A stretch of DNA of 11,518 nt from Pseudomonadota bacterium (GTDB lineage: Bacteria > Pseudomonadota > Gammaproteobacteria > Xanthomonadales > Rhodanobacteraceae): the NCBI GenBank assembly GCA_025351555.1, contig JANXVS010000146.1, forward strand, positions 1-11,518, read 5' to 3'. This document shows, in pieces, positions 1 to 6,392 of the stretch; within the stretch, counting starts at the first letter, position 1; each line of letters starts with the position of its first letter. The position numbers and the translations under genes are program-made. The notes beneath the pieces are model-generated. The model saw only the letters and a program-made list of their open reading frames with translations, was not told the DNA's origin and searched no databases.

Positions 1-1470
1 GCCGCCGCTGCACCGAAAGCCGCGGCAAGTTCAGGCCGCAAAGCCGATATCGAATGCCAGGTTTGCGTGCTCGGTTCCGGCCCAGGTGGCTACACCGCTG
101 CGTTCCGCGCTGCCGATCTCGGCCAGAACACGGTGCTGATCGAGCGCTATGCGACACTCGGCGGCGTCTGTCTCAACGTCGGCTGCATCCCATCAAAGGC
201 GTTGCTGCATGCCGCGCGCTTGATCGATGAAGCCGCGCATTCCGACGCCATCGGCATCAGCTTCGGCGCGCCGAAAATCGATATCGACAAGCTCGGCGTG
301 TTCAAGGACAAAGTCGTCGCGCAGTTGACCGGCGGTCTTGCGAGCATGAGCAAGCAGCGCAAGGTCACGGTTGTGTCGGGCACGGGCAAGTTCATTTCAG
401 CAAACGAAATCGAAGTCGAAACCAAGGACGGCAAGACATTGGTGCATTTTGAAAAATGCATCATCGCGACCGGTTCGCAGTCAGTGAAATTGCCGGGCTT
501 TCCCTGGGACGATCCGCGCATCATGGATTCGACCGACGCGCTGCTGCTCAAGGATGTGCCGGAGAAATTGCTCGTTGTCGGCGGCGGCATCATCGGTCTG
601 GAAATGGCCTGCGTCTACGATGCGCTCGGTTCGCAAGTCACGGTTGTGGAGTTGCTGGATCAGCTGATGCCGGGCGCCGATCCGGATCTAGTGCGACCGC
701 TCGCGCAGCGTCTGGGCAAGCGCTACGCTGGTATCCATCTCAAGGTGAAAGTCGCAAAGGTCGAAGCGCAGAAAGATGGATTGAAAGCCACGTTCGAGGG
801 TGCTGATTCTGATAGGAGCGCGGTCCCAGAATCGCAACTCTACGATCGCGTGCTGATCGCCGTCGGTCGCGCGCCGAACGGCAAGAAGATCGACGCGGAC
901 AGAGCGGGCGTCACGGTTACCGACCGCGGCTTTATTCCTGTCGACAAACAAATGCGCACGAACGTGGCACATATCTTCGCGATCGGCGACGTCGTCGGCA
1001 ATCCGATGCTGGCGCACAAAGCCACGCACGAAGGCAAGGTCGCGGCCGAAGTCTGCGCGGGACTCAAGAGCGAATTTGTCGCGCGCGTGATACCAAGCGT
1101 CGCCTATACCGATCCGGAAATCGCCTGGGTCGGCGTCACCGAAGCCGAGGCGAAGAAGGATGGGCTGAAAATCGGCGTTGGCAAATTCCCCTACGCCGCC
1201 TCCGGCCGTGCGATCGGCATTGGCCGCACCGAAGGTTTCACCAAGTTGATTTTCGACGAAACCACGCACCGCGTGATCGGTGGCGGCATTACCGGCCCGA
1301 ACGCGGGCGACCTGATTTCCGAAGTCGCGCTGGCGATCGAGATGGGTTGTGAAGCGGCCGATATCGGCCTGACCGTGCATCCGCACCCGACGTTATCCGA
1401 ATCCGTCGGCATGGCAGCGGAAGTATACGAAGGGACAATTACGGATTTGTATATTCCGAAGAAGAAGTAG
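1..1470 (+). CDS. lpdA: Dihydrolipoyl dehydrogenase (E3), 5'-truncated by window edge
   Basis: Flavoprotein E3 of the pyruvate and 2-oxoglutarate dehydrogenase complexes; it reoxidises dihydrolipoamide with NAD+ in the cytoplasm. The frame is open from base 1, giving 489 visible residues with no start codon. The first ~18 residues are Ala/Lys-rich (AAAAPKAAASSG), like the linker that joins an N-terminal lipoyl domain to E3 in many beta/gamma-proteobacteria, so a lipoyl domain probably lies upstream; this is inference. Visible motifs: FAD Rossmann GSGPGGYTAAFRAADLG near 70-120; redox-active CLNVGC with cysteines at 169-171 and 184-186; NAD-binding VVGGGIIGLEMA near 574; FAD-binding AIGDVVG near 979; and C-terminal HPHPTLSE with the His-Glu pair at 1384-1401. 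The GTG at 67 lies inside the FAD motif and cannot be the true start. A short palindrome at 805-833 adds about four residues relative to E. coli Lpd. Confidence 0.97.
   Translation, partial: AAAAPKAAASSGRKADIECQVCVLGSGPGGYTAAFRAADLGQNTVLIERYATLGGVCLNVGCIPSKALLHAARLIDEAAHSDAIGISFGAPKIDIDKLGVFKDKVVAQLTGGLASMSKQRKVTVVSGTGKFISANEIEVETKDGKTLVHFEKCIIATGSQSVKLPGFPWDDPRIMDSTDALLLKDVPEKLLVVGGGIIGLEMACVYDALGSQVTVVELLDQLMPGADPDLVRPLAQRLGKRYAGIHLKVKVAKVEAQKDGLKATFEGADSDRSAVPESQLYDRVLIAVGRAPNGKKIDADRAGVTVTDRGFIPVDKQMRTNVAHIFAIGDVVGNPMLAHKATHEGKVAAEVCAGLKSEFVARVIPSVAYTDPEIAWVGVTEAEAKKDGLKIGVGKFPYAASGRAIGIGRTEGFTKLIFDETTHRVIGGGITGPNAGDLISEVALAIEMGCEAADIGLTVHPHPTLSESVGMAAEVYEGTITDLYIPKKK
805..833. repeat. 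Palindrome within lpdA, possible small in-frame insertion
   Basis: GATTCTG (805-811) is matched by its exact complement CAGAATC (827-833), with GGA...TCC inside. It encodes residues reading DSDRSAVPES in a surface loop just before the conserved LYDRVLIAVGR strand. Recalled E. coli Lpd is about four residues shorter here. It could be a small palindromic insertion or just chance in a variable loop. Confidence 0.4.
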
Positions 1471-1545
1471 GTTATCGCTGACGGCTTCGCCACGCTACGA
1501 CACAGCTTGATTCCCGCCAACGCATCCCAATCTGATCCGCACCGG

Positions 1546-1562
1546 CAAGGTTTGTAACCTTG
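1546..1562. other. Small perfect hairpin between lpdA and the GST gene
   Basis: CAAGGTT and AACCTTG form a 7-bp stem around TGT. It lies 75 nt after the lpdA stop and 52 nt before the GST start. No T-tract follows, so it is not a convincing intrinsic terminator; it could be a weak terminator or part of the GST leader. No clear -35/-10 pair is visible in the 1471-1614 gap. Confidence 0.3.
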
Positions 1563-1604
1563 TCGCAGGGGAGTTCCGCGCCTCGTGGCGCTTTCGCTCA
1601 CATT

Positions 1605-1608
1605 GGAG
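1605..1608 (+). promoter_or_regulatory. Shine-Dalgarno that fixes the GST start
   Basis: GGAG lies 6 nt before ATG 1615. This supports 1615 over the longer in-frame option beginning at 1585, which would add ten residues before the conserved MKLYFAPGACS start. Confidence 0.75.
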
Positions 1609-1614
1609 ATTCGC

Positions 1615-2232
1615 ATGAAACTGTATTTCGCCCCCGGTGCCTGTTCGCTGTCGCCGCATATCGTGCTGCGCGAGTTGGGTTTGCCATTCGATCTGGTCAA
1701 GGTTGATCTGGCTGCCAAAAAAGCGTCCGATGGGTCGGATTTCAAGGCGATCAACCCGAAAGGTTATGTGCCGGCGCTGCTGACGGATGACGGTCATGTG
1801 CTGACTGAAGGCCCGGCCCTGGTGCAGTACCTGGCTGACCGCAAACCCGAGGCCGAGCTCGCGCCGGCGAATGGTACGTTCGCGCGTTATCAGCTGCAGG
1901 AATCGCTGAATTATATTTCCACGGAAATCCACAAATCCTTCAGCCCGTTGTTCAATGTGGCGATGCCGGATGCGGCCAAGGAAATCTATACGGCCAAGCT
2001 CAAGCAGCGTTTTGCGGAACTCGACACCGTGTTCGCCAAACAGGATTTTCTCAACGGCGCCCAGTTCAGCGTCGCCGATGCGTACTTGTATACCGTGTTG
2101 CGCTGGACCCAGCATTTCAAGATCGATCTGAACGAATGGCCGGCGCTGGCGAAGTTCTTTGCGCGCGTGGATGCGCGGCCGGCAGCGCAGGCGGCGGTCG
2201 AGGCTGAGGCGCAGGCGAAGAAGGCGGCGTAA
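1615..2232 (+). CDS. gstA: Beta-class glutathione S-transferase
   Basis: 205-residue cytosolic GST that conjugates or reduces electrophiles and peroxides with glutathione. The N-terminal thioredoxin-like domain begins MKLYFAPGACSLSPHI. Cys10 matches the beta-class residue that forms a mixed disulfide with glutathione. NPKGYVPAL (residues 47-55) holds the cis-proline loop and TEGPALVQYLA the GSH gamma-glutamyl site. The helical C-terminal domain carries His106 (TEIHKSFSPLF) and the family signature FSVADAYLYTVLRW. Length and motifs match E. coli GstA (about 201 aa), apart from a short Ala/Lys-rich tail. It follows lpdA on the same strand after 144 nt and is convergent with the ABM-like gene, separated by an inverted repeat. 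The gstA symbol is by resemblance; the physiological substrate cannot be read from the sequence. Confidence 0.93.
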   Translation: MKLYFAPGACSLSPHIVLRELGLPFDLVKVDLAAKKASDGSDFKAINPKGYVPALLTDDGHVLTEGPALVQYLADRKPEAELAPANGTFARYQLQESLNYISTEIHKSFSPLFNVAMPDAAKEIYTAKLKQRFAELDTVFAKQDFLNGAQFSVADAYLYTVLRWTQHFKIDLNEWPALAKFFARVDARPAAQAAVEAEAQAKKAA

Positions 2233-2249
2233 AGCCCACGGCTGGCTCC

Positions 2250-2281
2250 GGTGGGTTACCTCGCTGCGCGACTAACCCACC
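2250..2281. repeat. REP-like inverted repeat between convergent genes
   Basis: GGTGGGTTA (2250-2258) and its exact complement TAACCCACC (2273-2281) flank a 14-nt centre containing CGC/GCG. The GGTGGGTTA...TAACCCACC pattern resembles dispersed extragenic palindromes I recall from several proteobacterial genomes. It fills nearly all of the 58-nt gap between the GST and ABM-like stops, where it could act as a two-way transcription or mRNA-end barrier. Confidence 0.6.
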
Positions 2282-2290
2282 CTACAAAAG

Positions 2291-2650
2291 CTATTTACGA
2301 TTTTTCGCCGCCGGTTTTGCTTCGACGGTCGGCGGCGATTCCGATGCGATCTGCTCGGCCACATCGTAATGCCGCACCAGCGGTTCCATCTGCAACAGGT
2401 ATTGGTCGTCCTCGGGATAGTAGACCGAGCGATCGGGGTTTTCGCCGGCGAAGGCGCGCACCGCGTCCATCGAATCCCACAGCGAAATCAGCATGATTTC
2501 GCAATGCCCGCCCTGATCGCGACGCAGCGTGGTCACGCCGCGGTTGCCGGGCGTCTTGGCGTAGTCCCGCAAGCCCGTTTCATGGAGGTAGGCGAGATAG
2601 TCGTCCGCTTTTTCCTTCAGCGTGATGCCGCGCCAGATGCGAGCGATCAT
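2291..2650 (-). CDS. Small ABM-like (dimeric alpha-beta barrel) protein
   Basis: 119-residue cytosolic protein. It begins MIARIWRGITLKEKADDYLA and contains ISLWDSMDAVRAFAG followed by YYPEDDQYLL, a pattern I recognise from small proteins annotated as antibiotic biosynthesis monooxygenase (ABM) domain or related. These usually form ferredoxin-like dimers. No substrate or catalytic residue can be assigned, so a monooxygenase activity is not claimed. The start at 2650 is favoured over the ATG at 2668 because GGAG (2658-2661) lies 7 nt upstream and the family begins M-I-A-R. The last ~18 residues (ESPPTVEAKPAAKNRK region) are a low-complexity tail beyond the usual domain. No strong promoter was seen upstream; palindromes and tandem repeats start within about 75 nt of the start codon. 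Confidence 0.82.
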   Translation of the reverse strand: MIARIWRGITLKEKADDYLAYLHETGLRDYAKTPGNRGVTTLRRDQGGHCEIMLISLWDSMDAVRAFAGENPDRSVYYPEDDQYLLQMEPLVRHYDVAEQIASESPPTVEAKPAAKNRK

Positions 2651-2723
2651 GCGAACTCTCCGTTGCACCGATCAAGAGCTATCAGCATAGCGCGATATTT
2701 GCGCGCGGAAGAAATCCGGGTGT

Positions 2724-2792
2724 GGGAGACGTCCCGATTGCCGACCCACAGGGATGTGGGAAGTGTCCGCAGGTGCCGGGAGCACCGGCGGA
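2724..2792. repeat. Cluster of three short hairpins
   Basis: Three adjacent palindromes: GGGA/TCCC around GACG (2724-2735); CCCACA/TGTGGG around GGGA (2745-2760); and TCCGC...GCGGA enclosing GGTGC/GCACC with loop CGGGA (2766-2792). All stems are perfect. The last two have a GGGA-type loop, as do hairpins at 8866-8880, 7119-7136 and 11366-11379. Confidence 0.7.
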
Positions 2793-2793
2793 C

Positions 2794-2915
2794 CGGCATA
2801 CCGGCGATCCATGACCATCGCCGATAGTGCTCCTGCATTTTCGGCATACCGGCGATCCGTGGCCATCGCCGAAAATTGCTCCTGCATTTCCGGCATACCG
2901 TCCATCCGTGGCCAT
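2794..2915. repeat. Tandem repeat, 48/49-bp unit, two full copies plus a partial
   Basis: Copies begin with CGGCATACCG at 2794, 2842 and 2891. The first two (48 and 49 bp) differ at only a few positions and one indel. The third is degenerate after about 25 bp and runs into the T-tract side of the terminator. Each full unit holds GGCGAT...ATCGCC (2803-2822 and 2851-2870) and CCGG-CATA-CCGG, so it can fold as two small hairpins. Open frames across it are by-products of the repeat, not genes. Confidence 0.8.
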
Positions 2916-2947
2916 AAAAAACCCCGGGCAGCTCGCACTGCCCAGGG
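2916..2947 (-). terminator. Rho-independent terminator of the 63-aa gene
   Basis: Read on the minus strand, a 10-bp stem (2938-2947 with 2922-2931, one mismatch) with a 6-nt loop is followed directly by six T residues (complement of 2916-2921). It lies 25 nt after the stop codon at 2972. On the plus strand no T-run follows, so it is directional. Confidence 0.85.
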
Positions 2948-2971
2948 CTAGGGAGTTCGATGTGATCGGGT

Positions 2972-3163
2972 TCAGGCCGATAAACGGGTCAGCGCTTCAT
3001 TGATGCGCGCCAGCTTGGTTTCCAGCGGCGACAGCACCTGATCATTGGCCGAGTGATGAGAGCGGACGTCTTCGATCGCCATTTCCAAGCGACCAAGCTC
3101 GATCATCAGGTCATGGCGCAGAAACAGTGGATTGATGGTCAGGGCGGCGACGGTGGCTAGCAT
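2972..3163 (-). CDS. Hypothetical 63-aa protein, helical, monocistronic
   Basis: Not recognised. The predicted product starts MLATVAALTINPLFLRHDLM and continues as a charged, probably helical chain ending in LARINEALTRLSA; ETKLARINEALTRL has a leucine/isoleucine spacing fit for a short coiled coil. There is no signal peptide and no clear membrane helix. The start at 3163 is chosen because GGAG (3170-3173) lies 6 nt upstream; an upstream in-frame option at 3283 would place the promoter-like site inside the gene. It forms a complete small transcription unit: a sigma54-type promoter at 3197-3212, this frame, then an intrinsic terminator. That makes it more credible than its size alone would. Function is unknown. 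Confidence 0.7.
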   Translation of the reverse strand: MLATVAALTINPLFLRHDLMIELGRLEMAIEDVRSHHSANDQVLSPLETKLARINEALTRLSA

Positions 3164-3196
3164 GGCACTCTCCGATTTGCGACGTAGTTCACGTAA

Positions 3197-3212
3197 TGCA
3201 GAAGCTGTGCCA
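3197..3212 (-). promoter_or_regulatory. Sigma54 (RpoN) -24/-12 promoter candidate
   Basis: On the minus strand the site reads TGGCACAGCTTCTGCA. Against the sigma54 consensus TGGCACG-N4-TTGCA/T it keeps TGGCAC, the 10-nt GG-to-GC spacing and TGCA, with mismatches at the G after CAC and the first T of TTGC. Transcription would begin near 3187, leaving a ~24-nt leader with a proper Shine-Dalgarno before ATG 3163. No activator binding site was recognised upstream. Confidence 0.6.
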
Positions 3213-3644
3213 AAAGGCAAAAATCCGTCGAAACACGAGTATTCGTGCGATTTCCTCAGGATCGGTGACGTTTTGCGACGCAAATTGACACGGGTTTGGC
3301 GGAAGTTCTGCCCAGGATATGAACGTGTTCACAGTTCTCTAACTACAATCGGCGCTATCCTTGTAGTACGATCACGGCGTCAGTAATGCGTGCTATTGGC
3401 GCAGACCGGTAGACGCATGAAGCGAGTCACTGGCGCCCGGCATACGGTCCTCTTGGATTCCCCCTGTTCCTAAGACCGCCGGGCGCCAGCCTTCTTCCTT
3501 GAAACCCCCGCTACTCCTCCGAGCTTCCTTCCACCATCGCTCGATCGACCTGTGTTCGACCACCAGCGTACGCATACGCTGGTTGCGGGCGAAAGTGCGG
3601 TTCAGATATCGCAGAAAGCGTGCCAGCGTTAGGCGCCAGCTTTG
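3213..3644. other. Non-coding region with inverted repeats and C-rich stretches
   Basis: No credible gene was found in this 430-nt stretch. CTGGCGCCCGGC (3430-3441) and its perfect 12-bp complement (3478-3489) enclose a 36-nt loop that can pair further (GGTC/GACC) and exposes CCCCC (3460-3464). After it come CCCCC (3505-3509), CTCCTCC (3514-3520) and other pyrimidine-rich runs, then an 8-bp hairpin CCAGCGTA/TACGCTGG with loop CGCA (3563-3582). On the plus strand this could be a structured small RNA or leader with anti-Shine-Dalgarno-like C-rich loops. However, neither a convincing promoter nor a terminator for it is visible. Upstream parts probably hold regulatory DNA for the 63-aa gene. Confidence 0.35.
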
Positions 3645-3650
3645 TATAAT
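3645..3650 (+). promoter_or_regulatory. -10 element of a mnmG promoter
   Basis: A perfect TATAAT. The 16-18 bp upstream positions hold no good -35 hexamer (GCCAGC region), so the assignment rests on the -10 alone. A start near 3657 would leave a ~32-nt leader to TTG 3689 and would exclude ATG 3653 as a start on this transcript. Confidence 0.5.
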
Positions 3651-3675
3651 GCATGACCAACATCGTGCTATGCAC

Positions 3676-3680
3676 GAGGA
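3676..3680 (+). promoter_or_regulatory. Shine-Dalgarno supporting TTG start of mnmG
   Basis: GAGGA lies 8 nt before TTG 3689. No comparable site precedes ATG 3653, whose upstream bases are the TATAAT box. Confidence 0.6.
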
Positions 3681-3688
3681 CGACACCT

Positions 3689-5575
3689 TTGGACTTTCAA
3701 CAGCACTTCGAGGTCATCGTGATTGGCGGCGGCCATGCCGGCACTGAAGCCGCGCTTGGCGCAGCGCGCTTGGGTGCGCGCACCCTGCTGTTGACGCACA
3801 ACATCGAAACCCTCGGCCAGATGAGTTGCAATCCCGCGATCGGCGGCATTGGCAAGGGGCATCTGGTCAAGGAAATCGACGCGCTCGGCGGCGTGATGGC
3901 TTGGGCAGCCGATCGTGCCGGTATCCAGTGGCGTACGCTCAATGCCTCAAAGGGCCCGGCCGTGCGTGCCACGCGTTGCCAAGCTGATCGCGCGCTGTAC
4001 AAGGCCACGATCCGGCGCAAGCTCGAAACCCAGCCGAACCTGTCGATCTTCCAGCAGGCGGTGGACGATTTGACGCTCGACGGCAATCGGGTGACCGGCG
4101 TCGTCACCCAAATGGGTCTGCGCTTTCACGCGGCGACGGTGGTGCTGACTGCCGGCACCTTCCTCGCCGGCAAGATCCACGTCGGCTTCGCCAATTATGC
4201 CGGTGGCCGCGCGGGCGACCCACCAGCCACTCGCCTGGCCGAGCGCATGCGCGAGCTGCCGATCCGCGTGGATCGCCTGAAAACTGGCACGCCGCCGCGC
4301 ATTGACGGTCGCAGCATCGACTACGCTGGCTTGCAGGAACAGCCGGGCGATTCGCCGCTGCCGGTTTTTTCCTTCGCGGGTTCCGTTGCCGATCATCCGC
4401 GTCAGGTCAGCTGCTGGATCACGCACACGTCTGAACGCACCCACGACATCATCCGTGGTGCGCTGGATCGTTCGCCGTTGTACACCGGCAAGATCGAGGG
4501 CGTGGGTCCGCGCTATTGTCCGTCGATCGAGGACAAGGTGGTGCGCTTCGCCGACAAGACTTCGCACCAGATTTTCATCGAACCCGAAGGCCTGGACACC
4601 ACCGAGATTTATCCGAACGGCATCTCGACCTCGCTGCCGTTCGATGTGCAATTGGAGCTGGTGCGCTCGATCAAGGGTTTCGAGCGCGCGCATATCACGC
4701 GCGCCGGTTACGCCATCGAGTACGACTATTTCGATCCGCGCGGATTGAAAGCCAGCCTGGAAACCAAGACCATCGACGGCCTGTATTTCGCAGGCCAGAT
4801 CAATGGCACCACGGGCTATGAAGAAGCCGCGGCGCAGGGGCTCATCGCCGGCCTGAATGCCGCACACGCGGCGCAGGACAAACAACCCTGGACGCCGCGT
4901 CGCGATGAAGCCTATATCGGCGTGCTGATCGACGATCTGATCACCAACGGCACGATCGAGCCGTACCGCATGTTCACTTCACGCGCCGAATATCGGCTGC
5001 ACCTGCGCGAAGACAATGCCGACCTGCGCCTGACCGCGAAGGGCCATGAACTCGGCAGCGTGGATGGCGAGCGTTACGCGGCGTGCTGCCGCAAACGCGA
5101 CGCGGTCGAACACGAAACTCAACGTCTGCGCAGCCTGTGGGCGGCGCCGGGCAATGCGCTCGGGCGTGAGATTGAAACCACGCTCGGCGTCGCCGTGTCG
5201 CGCGAGACCACTGCCCTGGATCTGCTGCGCCGGCCGGAACTGGACTATGCGCAACTGATGCGCGTGCCGACGCTCGGCCCCGCCGTGGACGATGCGCGCG
5301 TCGCCGAACAAGTGGAAATTGCGGCAAAGTATAGTGGTTATCTGGAACGCCAGAACGAGGAAATCGGTCGCCAGCGCCGCCACGAAGATACGGCGATACC
5401 GTCGAATTTCGACTACGCCGGCGTGCACGGCCTGTCCACTGAGGTGCTGCAAAAACTGCAATGCAGCCTGCCGCAAACGGTCGGTCAGGCGCTACGCATT
5501 CCCGGGGTCACCCCGGCCGCGATCTCGTTGCTGCTGGTGCATCTGAAACGCGGCAACCGGCGTCGCGTCGCTTGA
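3689..5575 (+). CDS. mnmG: tRNA uridine-5-carboxymethylaminomethyl modification enzyme MnmG (GidA)
   Basis: FAD-dependent partner of MnmE. Together they install cm(n)m5U at wobble uridine 34 of tRNAs, using methylene-tetrahydrofolate. From TTG 3689 it has 628 residues, against 629 in E. coli, and the start aligns with E. coli residue 1 (both have VI-IGGGHAG from residue 9). Motifs: FAD Rossmann [10 protein letters not shown] (13-22); [16 protein letters not shown] with Cys47; [12 protein letters not shown]; the tail of the substrate region [15 protein letters not shown] with the second conserved Cys; [32 protein letters not shown] (C-terminal FAD contact); [26 protein letters not shown]; and the MnmE-binding helical C-terminus with [15 protein letters not shown]. 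An in-frame ATG at 3653 would add 12 residues unlike the family and sits upstream of the predicted transcription start. rsmG, a common neighbour in other bacteria, is absent; an outer-membrane-like gene follows after 2 nt. Confidence 0.97.
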   Translation: MDFQQHFEVIVIGGGHAGTEAALGAARLGARTLLLTHNIETLGQMSCNPAIGGIGKGHLVKEIDALGGVMAWAADRAGIQWRTLNASKGPAVRATRCQADRALYKATIRRKLETQPNLSIFQQAVDDLTLDGNRVTGVVTQMGLRFHAATVVLTAGTFLAGKIHVGFANYAGGRAGDPPATRLAERMRELPIRVDRLKTGTPPRIDGRSIDYAGLQEQPGDSPLPVFSFAGSVADHPRQVSCWITHTSERTHDIIRGALDRSPLYTGKIEGVGPRYCPSIEDKVVRFADKTSHQIFIEPEGLDTTEIYPNGISTSLPFDVQLELVRSIKGFERAHITRAGYAIEYDYFDPRGLKASLETKTIDGLYFAGQINGTTGYEEAAAQGLIAGLNAAHAAQDKQPWTPRRDEAYIGVLIDDLITNGTIEPYRMFTSRAEYRLHLREDNADLRLTAKGHELGSVDGERYAACCRKRDAVEHETQRLRSLWAAPGNALGREIETTLGVAVSRETTALDLLRRPELDYAQLMRVPTLGPAVDDARVAEQVEIAAKYSGYLERQNEEIGRQRRHEDTAIPSNFDYAGVHGLSTEVLQKLQCSLPQTVGQALRIPGVTPAAISLLLVHLKRGNRRRVA

Positions 5576-5577
5576 AC

Positions 5578-6357
5578 ATGGGATGGCGCGCGACATCGCG
5601 CGCAACATCGGTCGCGCTGCTCTGCCTTGGTTTTGCTGCCCACGCTGAGGACAGTGGCGAACCCACGGCAACGCCGTATCGCCCGACGATTTCCAATCCG
5701 GCCGATTTGCCGGTACCGGGCTGGCTGGAACTCGAGTTGGGTGGCTTGCATGTTTCCGGCGCAGACGGCGCGGATTTGGACACTGTTCCCTGGCTGCTGA
5801 AATATGCTTTTGACGAAAATTCCGGTGTGTTGTTCGGCGGCAACGCGTTCGATCGCGCTATGGCTGCCGATGGCCGGCACATCTCGGGTGTTGGCGACAC
5901 CTTCGTGGAATGGAAGCAGCGTTTCCCGATTCGCGATGGCATGGGCTTCGGCGTCGAAGCCGGCATCCAAGCGCCGACAGCTCCGGATGCCATCGGTATC
6001 GGCAAGCCCGCGTATCTTGTGAATGGCATTTACAGCGTCGATCTCGGCACCGCTCATCTTGATCTGAATCTGGGCGGCACGCGCTTCACGACGCGCACAC
6101 TCGGCGCATCGCATTGGCAAAGCACATGGGCAGCGGCCTTGTCGCGGCCGATCACTGATCGCTTCGGCGCCGCGGTCGAAATTTCCGGAACGGCACAGCG
6201 AGGCGCCGGACACAGTCATCAGGCACTCGTCGCGGTCAACTACAATCTGTCGCGTCGCATCGTGCTCGATACCGGCATTGCTCTGGGTTTGGATCACGCA
6301 GCGCATGATCGAAGTGTCTTCGCCGGCGGCACCGTCCTGCTCGGCAAGCTGCACTAA
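5578..6357 (+). CDS. Secreted beta-barrel-like protein (phenol_MetA_deg/transporter-type)
   Basis: 259 residues. An N-terminal signal peptide [21 protein letters not shown] is followed by a likely signal peptidase I site after AHA (AHA|ED). The mature part opens with [21 protein letters not shown] and then alternates short amphipathic strands rich in Gly and aromatics ([37 protein letters not shown]). This is typical of outer-membrane proteins annotated as 'transporter' or MetA-pathway phenol degradation family. The ligand is unknown. The ATG lies 2 nt after the mnmG stop with no clear Shine-Dalgarno, suggesting translational coupling; tex follows after 35 nt. The longer frame start at 5461 overlaps mnmG and lacks the signal peptide at its N-terminus, so it was rejected. 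Confidence 0.8.
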   Translation: MGWRATSRATSVALLCLGFAAHAEDSGEPTATPYRPTISNPADLPVPGWLELELGGLHVSGADGADLDTVPWLLKYAFDENSGVLFGGNAFDRAMAADGRHISGVGDTFVEWKQRFPIRDGMGFGVEAGIQAPTAPDAIGIGKPAYLVNGIYSVDLGTAHLDLNLGGTRFTTRTLGASHWQSTWAAALSRPITDRFGAAVEISGTAQRGAGHSHQALVAVNYNLSRRIVLDTGIALGLDHAAHDRSVFAGGTVLLGKLH

Positions 6358-6392
6358 GCCGTTCCTCACTCACTCAATCATACAAATCTCGA

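Noticed and set aside
2794..2915. Tandem repeat considered as a CRISPR array.
   Set aside because: Units are contiguous with no unique spacers, and no cas gene is present.
2672..2938. Minus-strand frames with repeated peptides (DRRYAENAG, GDGHGSPVC).
   Set aside because: The peptide repetition is a direct product of the DNA tandem repeat; no Shine-Dalgarno was found and the terminator lies inside the frame.
3285..3290. TTGACA as a -35 box on the plus strand.
   Set aside because: No -10-like hexamer at 16-18 bp; the next AT-rich hexamers are too far away.
3397..3416. TGGCGCAGACCGGTAGACGC looks like the D-arm of a tRNA-Leu.
   Set aside because: No matching acceptor stem, anticodon stem or T-arm follows in register, so this is not an intact tRNA. 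It may be coincidence or a very decayed fragment.
3947..4885. Long minus-strand open frame (312 codons) opposite mnmG.
   Set aside because: It lies fully antisense to a clearly conserved gene and has His/Asp/Arg-rich composition typical of a reverse-frame shadow in GC-rich DNA.
5485..6369. Minus-strand open frame (294 codons) opposite the outer-membrane gene.
   Set aside because: The plus strand has a signal peptide and barrel-like pattern; the minus frame shows no recognisable domain or start signal.
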